From an uncultured Lachnospiraceae bacterium (GTDB taxonomy: Bacteria > Bacillota > Clostridia > Lachnospirales > Lachnospiraceae): a stretch of DNA of 44,629 nt. Below the pieces are notes generated by a model, which was not told the DNA's origin, did no database searches, and was given only the letters and a program-made list of their open reading frames with translations. The stretch covers positions 1 to 44,629 of the forward strand of contig CANPYE010000008.1 of the NCBI GenBank assembly GCA_947588005.1, read 5' to 3'. Positions 23,774-31,437 of the stretch are shown one piece after another (the stretch's first letter is position 1; each line of letters starts with the position of its first letter). The position numbers and the translations under genes are program-made.

Positions 23774-24439
23774 ATGAATACAACAGGGAAGGAATTTCAT
23801 ATCAAGGACCCGGGCAGCGCCATCACGCATTTTATAGGCATGATCCTGGCCATGCTGGCGGCCATCCCCCTTCTCGTCAAAGCACACCACGAAGCAGGAA
23901 GCCTTGCCGCGGGTGCGCTGACTGTCTTTATCGTCAGCATGATCCTTCTGTACGCGGCCAGTACCATTTACCACACCTTTGACATTTCGCCGGCGGTGAA
24001 CAAAGTTCTGCGCAAGATCGATCATATGATGATCTTTATCCTGATCGCGGGAACTTATACGCCGGTCTGCCTGGTAGTTCTGGGCGACCGCACCGGCTGG
24101 ATGCTCCTGGCCCTGGTCTGGACCATTGCCATCGCGGGTATTATCATCAAGGCCTGCTGGATCACCTGCCCCAAATGGTTCTCCTCCGTCCTCTATATCT
24201 CCATGGGGTGGATCTGTGTGCTGGCGTTCACCAGGATCGTCCAGGCGCTTCCCCGGACCGCCTTCTGGTGGCTTCTGGCGGGCGGACTGATCTACACTGT
24301 CGGCGGCGTGATCTACGCGCTGAAGCTGCCGATCTTCAATTCCAGGCACAGAAGCTTCGGCTCCCACGAGATCTTCCATCTGTTCGTCATGGCCGGAAGT
24401 TTCTGCCATTACGTGATGATGTACCGGTTCGTGGCGTAA
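23774..24439 (+). CDS. Hemolysin III / YqfA (PAQR-type) membrane protein
   Basis: Seven-helix membrane protein of the hemolysin III group within the PAQR superfamily, which contains conserved metal-binding residues and is linked to membrane lipid homeostasis; the haemolysin name is historical. The start is ATG at 23774 with GAGGTGAT. An ATG eight codons earlier precedes that site. It has 221 residues. The first conserved His lies in ASTIYHTFD (about 70-78), with an IDHMMIFILIAGTYTP segment (about 90-105) and the C-terminal HEIFHLFVMAGSFCHY His pair region (about 197-212). Monocistronic between its own promoter and a hairpin terminator. Confidence 0.9.
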   Translation: MNTTGKEFHIKDPGSAITHFIGMILAMLAAIPLLVKAHHEAGSLAAGALTVFIVSMILLYAASTIYHTFDISPAVNKVLRKIDHMMIFILIAGTYTPVCLVVLGDRTGWMLLALVWTIAIAGIIIKACWITCPKWFSSVLYISMGWICVLAFTRIVQALPRTAFWWLLAGGLIYTVGGVIYALKLPIFNSRHRSFGSHEIFHLFVMAGSFCHYVMMYRFVA

Positions 24440-24468
24440 CGCCTGACCCGCTGCGCGACGATATATAA

Positions 24469-24501
24469 ATGCCTTCCGGTGATGAGCCGAAAGGCATTTT
24501 T
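24469..24501 (+). terminator. Bidirectional terminator
   Basis: ATGCCTT (24469-24475) and AAGGCAT (24491-24497) form the base of a stem with inner CCGG/GCCG pairing. It is followed on the plus strand by TTTTT, ending the hemolysin III transcript. Only a few bases separate it from the convergent DUF624 gene, for which it may also act. Confidence 0.85.
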
Positions 24502-24504
24502 ATG

Positions 24505-25473
24505 TCAGTTTTCTGTCTTTATTTCGTCCTCGGCGGCGTCCTCAGACCGGGAATCGTCCGGCGCTTCCTCCGGACAGTCATCCGCTGCCGACATGCCGTT
24601 ACCCGCCGCCGGTTCCGTTCCGGCCGGGTCTTCCAGCTCCGGTTTCTCCTCCGGCTCCGGCATCCCAGCCGCCTCATCCGCGGGCAGCTCCGGCTCTGTT
24701 CCGTCTGTCTCCGCCGCTACCTGTGTCCCGGCTGCCGCATCTGCGGCCTCCGCGGCCCCAGTGTCATTTCTTACAAACATGTGATAAACCGGCTCCTCGC
24801 CGTCCGCACTCTCCTCATCTGCGAACAGCGGCCGCATCTCCTGCGGATCCCGTTCTTCCTTCGGTATAAGCTTATTGAAAACTCTCTCCAGCAGGAAGGA
24901 ATTAAGAAATGCGATCAGCGCAAACCCCAGCATAGTCAGAACCGGCAGCGACGTGATCGTCAGGATCACAACCACCGCATCGATAAGAATGATCCCGATC
25001 GTGTACAGGATATAACGGACGGAGATCAGAAATGCATTCGTGATCGTCTGCCTGACCGTGCCGTAAAATCTCGCCAGCACCGGAAATACATAAGTCAGCA
25101 CCACGAACCACACGATCAGCAGCCCCAGAAACAGCGCCGTCGCCAGGATTCGAAACGTCCCGGCCGGAACGATATTGGCCGTAAGCACGAACCAAACATC
25201 CGCGATCAGGATAATACCCGTCATAAGAAGGATCAGCCAGATGATCGTCGCCTGGCGGAAATTCTGCTTAAAGGAATGGAAAAACGACCGGATCGTGTAC
25301 CCGTCGTCATCCCTGGCCAGTTTCAGCGTCACATAATACACAGCCGTCGTACTGGCTCCGATCGTAAAGACCGGAATGCTGCAGATCAGCCAGAGTATAT
25401 TCAGAATCAGCACATCCCAGAATTTACCGATGAACCGCATCACCGGATTGTCATAACTAAAAATTCCCTTCAT
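24505..25473 (-). CDS. DUF624 / YesL-like membrane protein with acidic tail
   Basis: Matches the YesL/DUF624 family, whose members often neighbour carbohydrate uptake genes; function is not established. The N-terminal hallmark is FSYDNPVMRFIGKFWDVLILN followed by NILWLICSIPVFTIGASTTA-type sequence (residues 5-45). About five transmembrane segments end near residue 205. The last ~100 residues (about 222-322) are unusual: very rich in Glu, Asp, Ala and Pro, ending KTEN, probably a disordered cytoplasmic tail not typical for the family. The ATG has AAGAGG. The promoter lies inside the end of the upstream GNAT gene. It converges on the hemolysin III gene at a shared terminator. Confidence 0.85.
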   Translation of the reverse strand: MKGIFSYDNPVMRFIGKFWDVLILNILWLICSIPVFTIGASTTAVYYVTLKLARDDDGYTIRSFFHSFKQNFRQATIIWLILLMTGIILIADVWFVLTANIVPAGTFRILATALFLGLLIVWFVVLTYVFPVLARFYGTVRQTITNAFLISVRYILYTIGIILIDAVVVILTITSLPVLTMLGFALIAFLNSFLLERVFNKLIPKEERDPQEMRPLFADEESADGEEPVYHMFVRNDTGAAEAADAAAGTQVAAETDGTEPELPADEAAGMPEPEEKPELEDPAGTEPAAGNGMSAADDCPEEAPDDSRSEDAAEDEIKTEN

Positions 25474-25520
25474 GGTAATGATTGCCTCTTTTCTTCAACA
25501 TTTCATATCGTACGGGAAAC

Positions 25521-26471
25521 TTATCTTTCATTATACCTGATATTCCGCCAAAAATCAATTTGTTCTGTTGTATCCGTCGATTTTTTTGTGAAACCGCAGC
25601 TTTCCAGCACCCGAATCGACGCCATGTTGCCGGCGTCCGTCCTCGCCCACACCGTAAGCGCGCATCCTGCGCCGCGGGCGCACGCGCCCGTCAGCATATC
25701 CAAAATCCCGCGGCACGATTCCTTTGCGTATCCCCGTCCGCGGTACGGCGTAAAAATGTGGTAGCCTAATTCCAAGTTCAGCGCTTCTTCCGCCGCGCTT
25801 TCTTCCCGGTCAAACTTCCGGCCGGCCGCGGTAACGCCCGCCTTGCCGATCAGTCTGCCGCTTTCCCGGTCGGTCAGCGCCCAGATTCCGTATTCATAGA
25901 ACCCGTACTGGCAGCGGATATAGGACTCTAAAAGCTCCGGCGTATAAAAGATCCGATCCGCCTCGTTCCCGCCCTCCTCCTGCGCGGCGTCCGCCGCGTC
26001 GCTTACGGTAAATTCCCGGACTATAAGACGTTCTGTCTCCGTTATGATCCACGGAAGTCCCAGATGGCGGCGCAGCACACGCTCCAGATATGCATGATCT
26101 GCCGCCGCCCGCGTTTCCACCACATACCGCACCGGAAGAATATCCCGCACCCTTCCAGACTCCGTCCCCTGACTTTCCGCACCGGCAGCAGCCTGTCCGG
26201 ACGACGTACTCCGGCTCTCCGCACCGGCAGCAGTCATTCCGAACTCTATGCCCCAGCTCTCCGCACCGGCAGCAGCCCTACCAGACTCTGTGCCCCAGCT
26301 CTCCGCACCGGCAGCAGCCCTACCGTACTCTGTGCCCCAGCTCTCTACACCAACAACAGCCCTTCCGGCGGCCTGCGCCGCCAGAAGGGCCTCTCTCTCG
26401 TCCGACAGAACCACGATATGCGGTTTTCCTTCCGTCCATACGGTTCGTTCTTCTGTCACGTTCTTCTCCAT
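25521..26471 (-). CDS. GNAT-family N-acetyltransferase with internal repeats
   Basis: The C-terminal 170 residues form a GNAT domain: ETERLIVREFTVSDA at about 150-164, LELGYHIFTPYRGRGYAKES with the acetyl-CoA loop RGRGYA, and the NMASIRVLESCGF motif. The N-terminal part (KPHIVVLSDEREALLAAQAAG, then RYVVETRAAADHAYLERVLRRHLGLPW) is an extra domain that I recall from other clostridial GNATs but cannot name. It is split by five 14-residue repeats (AAAGAESWGTESGR-like, residues 37-106). The substrate is unknown. It follows the cyclophilin gene in the same direction with a 131 bp gap that itself contains repeats. Confidence 0.82.
   Translation of the reverse strand: MEKNVTEERTVWTEGKPHIVVLSDEREALLAAQAAGRAVVGVESWGTEYGRAAAGAESWGTESGRAAAGAESWGIEFGMTAAGAESRSTSSGQAAAGAESQGTESGRVRDILPVRYVVETRAAADHAYLERVLRRHLGLPWIITETERLIVREFTVSDAADAAQEEGGNEADRIFYTPELLESYIRCQYGFYEYGIWALTDRESGRLIGKAGVTAAGRKFDREESAAEEALNLELGYHIFTPYRGRGYAKESCRGILDMLTGACARGAGCALTVWARTDAGNMASIRVLESCGFTKKSTDTTEQIDFWRNIRYNER
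25530..25558 (-). promoter_or_regulatory. Promoter of the DUF624 gene
   Basis: TTGATT (25553-25558) and TATAAT (25530-25535) on the minus strand with a 17 bp spacer, located within the last codons of the upstream GNAT gene, so DUF624 can be transcribed independently. Confidence 0.75.
26154..26363. repeat. 42-bp in-frame tandem repeat in the GNAT gene
   Basis: Five 42-bp units encoding 14 residues each (residues 37-106). The three central units are the most alike, with TCCGCACCGGCAGCAG-type cores on the plus strand. The repeat interrupts the N-terminal domain, not the acetyltransferase fold. Confidence 0.92.
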
Positions 26472-26602
26472 TCATTCTGCCGTTCCGGCACCTTATACGC
26501 CGGCAGCTTTCCGTTCCGGCAGGCGGCAAGGCAGCAGCTTTTCGCTTCGGCAGGCAACCGTATCCAGCCCCAGCATATGCATCCCGGCCGCTGCGTCTTC
26601 GC
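26472..26602. other. Repeat-containing spacer between cyclophilin and GNAT genes
   Basis: Two diverged ~33-bp units can be aligned (CAGCTTTCCGTTCCGGCAGG near 26504 and CAGCTTTTCGCTTCGGCAGG near 26537). No gene, promoter or terminator was recognised. Confidence 0.5.
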
Positions 26603-27121
26603 TTACCGCTTCTCCGGCTCCGGATACTCCTCGCCGAAGGTCTCCACGGTAACGGTCTTGATCTTCTGCTCCTTTAACGGGCGGTCATTATAGTCTGTCC
26701 GTACAGCCGCGATCTCATCCACCACATCCATTCCCTCCGTCACCTTGCCGAAGGAGGCATATGCGCCGTCCAGGTGCGGAGCGTCCTCATGCATGATGAA
26801 GAACTGGGATCCGGCGGAATTGGGGTTCATCGCGCGCGCCATCGAAAGCACGCCCCTTGTATGCTTTAAGCTGTTGGGGTAGCCATTCTGGGCGAACTCA
26901 CCCTTGATGGAATAACCGGGACCGCCGGTGCCGATGCCGTCCGGGCATCCGCCCTGAATCATGAACCCGCTGATCACCCGGTGGAAGATCAGCCCGTCAT
27001 AGAACCCCTTCTTCACCAGACTGATAAAATTCCGGACCGTATTCGGCGCGATCTCCGGATACAGCTCCGCCTTGATCTTCTTTCCGTTCATCATCTCGAT
27101 CGTTACGACTGGATTTGGCAT
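26603..27121 (-). CDS. Peptidyl-prolyl cis-trans isomerase, cyclophilin type
   Basis: Cyclophilin that catalyses prolyl isomerisation to assist protein folding. It has 172 residues and no signal peptide, so it is cytoplasmic. Active-site segments FHRVISGFMIQGG (residues 46-58, with the catalytic Arg), GVLSMARA and SQFFI (about 103-107) are intact. The C-terminal tail is short. The ATG has AAGGAGAGAGA nearby. It is in line with the MBL-fold hydrolase gene (75 bp gap) and relA upstream, probably one transcript. Confidence 0.94.
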   Translation of the reverse strand: MPNPVVTIEMMNGKKIKAELYPEIAPNTVRNFISLVKKGFYDGLIFHRVISGFMIQGGCPDGIGTGGPGYSIKGEFAQNGYPNSLKHTRGVLSMARAMNPNSAGSQFFIMHEDAPHLDGAYASFGKVTEGMDVVDEIAAVRTDYNDRPLKEQKIKTVTVETFGEEYPEPEKR

Positions 27122-27196
27122 ATCGTCTCTCTCCTTTTCTGTATTGGCGCAGGCATTTCCTGTATTCTTAACCGGCCGCAGCCGGCAGGCGCCGCG

Positions 27197-27838
27197 CTAT
27201 ATGATATTGTATTCCTTCTCGTGACCAATGGTCGTGCCCTCTCCGTGTCCCGGATACACCTCCGTATTATCCGGCAGCGCAAACAGCTTCTCCGATACCG
27301 ACACGAACAGTTTCTCCTGACTGCCTGTGGGAAGGTCCGTCCGCCCCACCGACTCGCAGAACAGGGTGTCGCCGCTTATAAGCACCGCGTCCGCCTCGTC
27401 ATAATAGCAGACGCTTCCTTCCGTATGTCCAGGCGTGAAGATCACTCTCCAGTCGGCGTCCGCCAGATGCAGCGTCTCACCGTCCCGCAAAAGCCGGTCC
27501 GGCTCCAGCGCCATGCTCTCCCCCGTCATACCGGTCAGATTCATGGACGGTTCCGCCAGGAGCGCCGCTTCCTTTTCTCCGGCGCAGACCGGCGCGTGAA
27601 ACGTACGCCGGATATCCTCCGCCGCCAGAATGTGATCGAAATGCCCGTGGGTCAGAAGGATCGCCTCCGGCCTTAAGCACATTTCCCGGCACTTCTTTAT
27701 GATAAAGGGAGCGTTGTCCGCCGGATCCACGATTACGCATTTTCCCGGCTTCTCATCCGTCCCTTTCTCCCTGTAAATGATGTAGCAGTTTGTCTCTGCC
27801 ATGCCAAGCACGACGCCGGCAATCTTTAAATGCTCCAT
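27197..27838 (-). CDS. MBL-fold metal hydrolase, glyoxalase II-like
   Basis: Metallo-beta-lactamase-fold hydrolase resembling GloB/YcbL-type thioesterases. Metal ligands are visible in order: THGHFDH (65-73 region), the HTEGS motif, DTLF, and GHGEGTTIGHEK near the C-terminus. It has 213 residues from the ATG at 27838, which has AGGG eight bases upstream; an ATG two codons earlier is too close to that site. In clostridia such a gene is commonly found directly after relA, as here. Substrate uncertain: S-lactoylglutathione hydrolysis is unlikely to be its main job in anaerobes lacking glutathione. Confidence 0.88.
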   Translation of the reverse strand: MEHLKIAGVVLGMAETNCYIIYREKGTDEKPGKCVIVDPADNAPFIIKKCREMCLRPEAILLTHGHFDHILAAEDIRRTFHAPVCAGEKEAALLAEPSMNLTGMTGESMALEPDRLLRDGETLHLADADWRVIFTPGHTEGSVCYYDEADAVLISGDTLFCESVGRTDLPTGSQEKLFVSVSEKLFALPDNTEVYPGHGEGTTIGHEKEYNII

Positions 27839-27901
27839 CCGCATTACCCTGCCTTTTTCTGAATCTGCCTTTTTCCGGCGACATTCCCGCAGCTTATCCG
27901 C

Positions 27902-28075
27902 TGCGTCCTGCCGTTTAACCCGCCGCCCTCTCGATATCCAGCATACCGCCGATCCGCCGCGTCCTGTCGTTTATCCCGCTGCCCTCTCGATATCCAGCAC
28001 ACCGCCGATCCGCCGCGTCCTGCCGTTTAACCCGCCGTCCTCTCGATATCCAGCACACCGTCGATCTGCCGCAGT
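27902..28075. repeat. 56-bp tandem repeat of the relA 3' end
   Basis: Three units with an exact 56 bp step (CTCTCGATATCCAGCA at 27928, 27984 and 28040), plus a partial unit before them. The unit at 28040 is the last codons of relA (VLDIERTAG) with its stop. The other two lie in the spacer to the MBL hydrolase. Each copy retains the TAA equivalent to the relA stop (GGGTTAAACGG or GGGATAAACGA on the minus strand). Identity between copies is about 90 percent, so this array is recent. Confidence 0.95.
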
Positions 28076-30441
28076 TTCTCCGTGAGTCTCGCCAGCGCCT
28101 CCGCGCCGGGAATGTCGAAGGTCATGACGACGGTGGCCTTCCCCTGCCGATTGGTGCGCACATTGATGGACGTGATATCCACCTGGCGCTCCGTAAATAT
28201 CTTCGATATATCGACCAAGAGCCCGATCCGGTTGTTGGCAAAGATCTGTATCTCCGTCGTATATTTCTCCTGGCCTTCTCCGCCTTCCGGCTTCTGCCAC
28301 TCGGCGTCGATCAGCCGGGCACGCTCCTCCTCCGGAAGATTGATCATGTTCACGCAGTCCGTCCGATGAATGGACACGCCGCGGCCCCTGGTCACGAAGC
28401 CCACGATCTCGTCCCCCGGCACCGGATTACAGCAGCGGGAGAAACGAACCGCCACGTCGTGGATCCCCTTGACGACGATGCCGCTCTGCGGCTTCTTCAT
28501 CTTCACGGGAGGCGCCTTGCTGCTGTTCATGTCGCTTAAGCCGTCCAGGATCTGCGTATCGGTGATCTCGCGCTTTAACTTCTTGTCGCGCTCCTCCAGC
28601 ATCTTATTGATGACCTGGCCTTCTTTTAAGCCGCCGTGGCCGATGGATGCCAGCACAGAATCCCAGTCCTTGAAGGCGTATCGCTGCATCACCTTCTCCA
28701 TGAACTCCGGTTTGCTGATCTCCGCGTAGTTGATTCCCTTGGCCTTGCAGTAGCGGTCGATCATCTCCTTGCCGCGGATGATATTGTCTTCCTTCAGTTC
28801 GGTCTTGAACCACTGGTTGATCTTATTGCGGGCCTGGGTGCTTTTGACCAGCGCCAGCCAGTCCCGGCTGGGACCCTTGGCGTTCTGAGATGTAATGATC
28901 TCGATCTGATCGCCGGTCTGGATCTGGTAATCGATATTCACCAGCTTGCCGTTGACGCGGGCGCCTACCATTTTATTTCCTACGGCGCTGTGGATCGCAT
29001 AGGCGAAATCGATCGGCGTGGACCCGCTCGGCAGAGTCTTCACATCGCCGGACGGCGTAAAGCAGTAGACGCTGTCCGAAAACAGGTCCAGATCGCCCTT
29101 GACCATGCTCAAAAATTCGCTGGAATCATCCGTATCCCTCTGCCATTCCAGGATCTGACGAAGCCATGCCATCTTTGCAGCCTCGTCTCCCGCCGCAGTA
29201 ACGCCGCTGCCGCTTTCTTTGTATTTCCAGTGAGCCGCGATACCGTATTCCGCAGTCCGGTGCATTTCATAGGTCCGGATCTGGATCTCGAAAGGCTGCC
29301 CGGTACCGGAGAACAGCGTCGTATGCAGCGACTGGTACATATTCGGTTTCGGCATGGCGATATAATCCTTGAAACGGCCGGGGATCGGCTTATACATCTC
29401 ATGGATGATACCCAGGGCCGCGTAGCAGTCCTTCACAGATTCAACCATGATCCGTACCGCAAACAGATCATAGATCTGATCGATGGTCTTATTCTGATTG
29501 ATCATCTTCTTATAGATACTGAAGAAATGCTTGACCCGGCCGCCTACGGTGGCCTCGATGCCGGCTTCCTGCAGATTCTCATCAATTTCGCTCACGATGC
29601 CCTGCAAAAATGCCTCGCGGGCGTCTTTTCTTAAATTGACCTTCTCTACCAGGTCGTAATAGACCTCGGGTTTTAAGAATTTCAGCGACAGATCGTCCAG
29701 CTCGATCTTGATCTTGGATATACCGAGCCGGTCCGCAATAGGGGCGTAGATTTCCAGCGTTTCCCTGGCCTTCTCCTTCTGCTTCTCCGGCGCCCAGAAC
29801 TTACCGGTGCGCATGTTGTGCAGGCGGTCGGCCAGCTTAATGATGATCACGCGGATATCCTTGGCCATAGCCAGGAACATCTTTCTCAGATTCTCCGCCT
29901 GGATCTCCACTTTATCCTTGTCCCAGGACAGCTGGGTCAGCTTTGTAACGCCGTCCACCAGAAACGCCACGTCGGAGCCGAACTCCCTTGTCATGTCCTC
30001 CAGCGTCATACCGGTGTCTTCCACTACGTCGTGGAGAAGGCCGGCGGCGATAGTCTCCTTATCCATCTCCAGGTCAGCCAGAATGATTCCAACACAAAGA
30101 GGGTGAATGATATAGGGTTCACCCGATTTGCGCTTTTGATCCTTATGGGCATCTTTAGCCAGCAGATATGCCTTTTCTACAAGGGAAATGTCATCGGAAG
30201 GGTGGTATCTGCGGATACTCGTGATCAGATCCTGATACAGCTCCTTCGGACTTGTAAATGACGCCGGAGCTTCCAGTTCCTGCTCCAACGGCTCTTTGGC
30301 CGTTTCCGGTACTGCTGTTTTCTGTTCCGGCGGCTCTTTGGCCGTTTCCGATACTGTGGTTTCCTGTTCCGGCGGCTCTTTGGCCGTTTCCGGTACTATG
30401 GTTTCCTGTTCCGGCGGCTCTTTTGACAATTCCTGCGCCAT
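28027..30441 (-). CDS. relA: RelA/SpoT bifunctional (p)ppGpp synthetase-hydrolase
   Basis: Long RSH enzyme that makes and degrades the alarmone (p)ppGpp. It has 804 residues from the ATG at 30441 (GAAGGTGA upstream). The hydrolase domain has HDVVEDTG (137-144) and KLADRLHNMRT, so hydrolysis is expected. The synthetase has YQSLHTTLFSG and the EIQIRTYEMHRTAEYGIAAH region in pieces. TGS (CFTPSGDVKTLPSGSTPIDFAY in pieces) and a C-terminal ACT domain follow. The N-terminus carries an unusual 54-residue extension of four 14-residue repeats (KEPPEQET-VPETA). The 3' end is duplicated three times. Its own promoter lies at 30521-30549. Confidence 0.96.
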   Translation of the reverse strand: MAQELSKEPPEQETIVPETAKEPPEQETTVSETAKEPPEQKTAVPETAKEPLEQELEAPASFTSPKELYQDLITSIRRYHPSDDISLVEKAYLLAKDAHKDQKRKSGEPYIIHPLCVGIILADLEMDKETIAAGLLHDVVEDTGMTLEDMTREFGSDVAFLVDGVTKLTQLSWDKDKVEIQAENLRKMFLAMAKDIRVIIIKLADRLHNMRTGKFWAPEKQKEKARETLEIYAPIADRLGISKIKIELDDLSLKFLKPEVYYDLVEKVNLRKDAREAFLQGIVSEIDENLQEAGIEATVGGRVKHFFSIYKKMINQNKTIDQIYDLFAVRIMVESVKDCYAALGIIHEMYKPIPGRFKDYIAMPKPNMYQSLHTTLFSGTGQPFEIQIRTYEMHRTAEYGIAAHWKYKESGSGVTAAGDEAAKMAWLRQILEWQRDTDDSSEFLSMVKGDLDLFSDSVYCFTPSGDVKTLPSGSTPIDFAYAIHSAVGNKMVGARVNGKLVNIDYQIQTGDQIEIITSQNAKGPSRDWLALVKSTQARNKINQWFKTELKEDNIIRGKEMIDRYCKAKGINYAEISKPEFMEKVMQRYAFKDWDSVLASIGHGGLKEGQVINKMLEERDKKLKREITDTQILDGLSDMNSSKAPPVKMKKPQSGIVVKGIHDVAVRFSRCCNPVPGDEIVGFVTRGRGVSIHRTDCVNMINLPEEERARLIDAEWQKPEGGEGQEKYTTEIQIFANNRIGLLVDISKIFTERQVDITSINVRTNRQGKATVVMTFDIPGAEALARLTEKLRQIDGVLDIERTAG
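30262..30423. repeat. 42-bp in-frame repeat at the RelA N-terminus
   Basis: Four units of 14 codons (the last shortened) encoding KEPPEQET-VPETA, residues 7-60 of RelA. On the plus strand the unit begins GGCGGCTCTTTGGCCGTTTC. Units are nearly identical, so this expansion is recent. The segment precedes the hydrolase domain and is acidic and Pro-rich. Confidence 0.93.
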
Positions 30442-30520
30442 ACTGTCACCTTCTCTATACATAGCGCGTCTCCCTCAGAAATGCGAGAGAAACGCGGAAC
30501 CTGCGAAAAATAATGAATTT

Positions 30521-30549
30521 ATTATAATGATATTCATGGGAAAATGCAA
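30521..30549 (-). promoter_or_regulatory. Promoter of relA
   Basis: TTGCAT (30544-30549) and TATAAT (30521-30526) on the minus strand with a 17 bp spacer; start near 30514, about 73 nt before the ATG. Confidence 0.83.
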
Positions 30550-30648
30550 GGGTTATTTCTCGCAGAGGGCCGGATTGCCCATTTGCGGCAGTTAAAAATA
30601 CGAGGAGAGCGTCACTGGCGCGTTTTTTGCATATTGTCGTAATATCAA

Positions 30649-30687
30649 ACAGGACAGGTAAGGCCGCGGCGGCTGTCCCTGTCCTGT
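30649..30687 (-). terminator. Hairpin terminator after apt
   Basis: ACAGGACAGG and CCTGTCCTGT form a 10-bp stem just after the apt stop codon. The U-run on the minus strand is weak (TTTGATATT), so partial read-through into relA is possible. Confidence 0.65.
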
Positions 30688-30696
30688 AAACCTACT

Positions 30697-31221
30697 CTAT
30701 TTTCCTTCGTAAACGATCACGGAATCCACGTCGTAACCGGCAAGCTTTTCACGGCCCTTAAGTCCGGCAAGCTCCATGATAAAGCAGATCTTGACGACTT
30801 CACCGCCCAGCTGCTCTACCAGCTTAACGATCGCTTCAATGGTTCCGCCGGTCGCGATCAGATCATCAATAATGACTACCTTCTGTCCCGGTTTAATGGA
30901 ATCCTTATGCATCTCGATCACAGCGCTTCCGTACTCCAGATCGTACTCCATGCTGACGGTCTCACAGGGAAGTTTGCCCTTCTTACGGACCGGCACAAAG
31001 CCCTTGTGCATGGCGTAAGCCACAGGTACGCCGAAAATAAAGCCGCGGGACTCAGGCCCTACAACCACGTCAAAATCCTTGTCCTTTAAAAAGTCCAGGA
31101 TACCGTCGATCGCCAGCTTCAGGCCGTCGGGATCCTGCAGGATCGTGGTGATATCGCGGAAAATAATTCCCGGCTCCGGAAAATCCGGTATGCTTCTTAC
31201 ATAATCCTCTACTTTCTTCAT
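30697..31221 (-). CDS. apt: Adenine phosphoribosyltransferase
   Basis: Salvages adenine to AMP using PRPP. It has 174 residues, the canonical length. It contains DFPEPGIIFRDITT (13-26), ESRGFIFG (58-65), PVRKKGKLPCE and the PRPP loop VVIIDDLIATGGTIEA (about 115-130). The ATG has GAGGGACAGC upstream. A possible promoter is TTGAAA with a poor -10 about 100 bp upstream. Placement directly before relA is conserved in many Firmicutes. Confidence 0.96.
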   Translation of the reverse strand: MKKVEDYVRSIPDFPEPGIIFRDITTILQDPDGLKLAIDGILDFLKDKDFDVVVGPESRGFIFGVPVAYAMHKGFVPVRKKGKLPCETVSMEYDLEYGSAVIEMHKDSIKPGQKVVIIDDLIATGGTIEAIVKLVEQLGGEVVKICFIMELAGLKGREKLAGYDVDSVIVYEGK

Positions 31222-31437
31222 ATTGCTGTCCCTCTCTCTATTCTTTCTTCCGTACCCGGGAAAAGCCGTCCCGGACGCGCGCTGTCCGCGCGCTGCATGG
31301 CCTCATCTTCTTTATCATATCACTTTGCGGATTTCAAGGCAAGCGGCAGATATACATTTTACAGAAACCGTCGGTATTCGGGAAACGGGTACACGGTTTG
31401 CCGCCCTGCTGCCTGCAGGCGCCGTCCGACGCAAACG

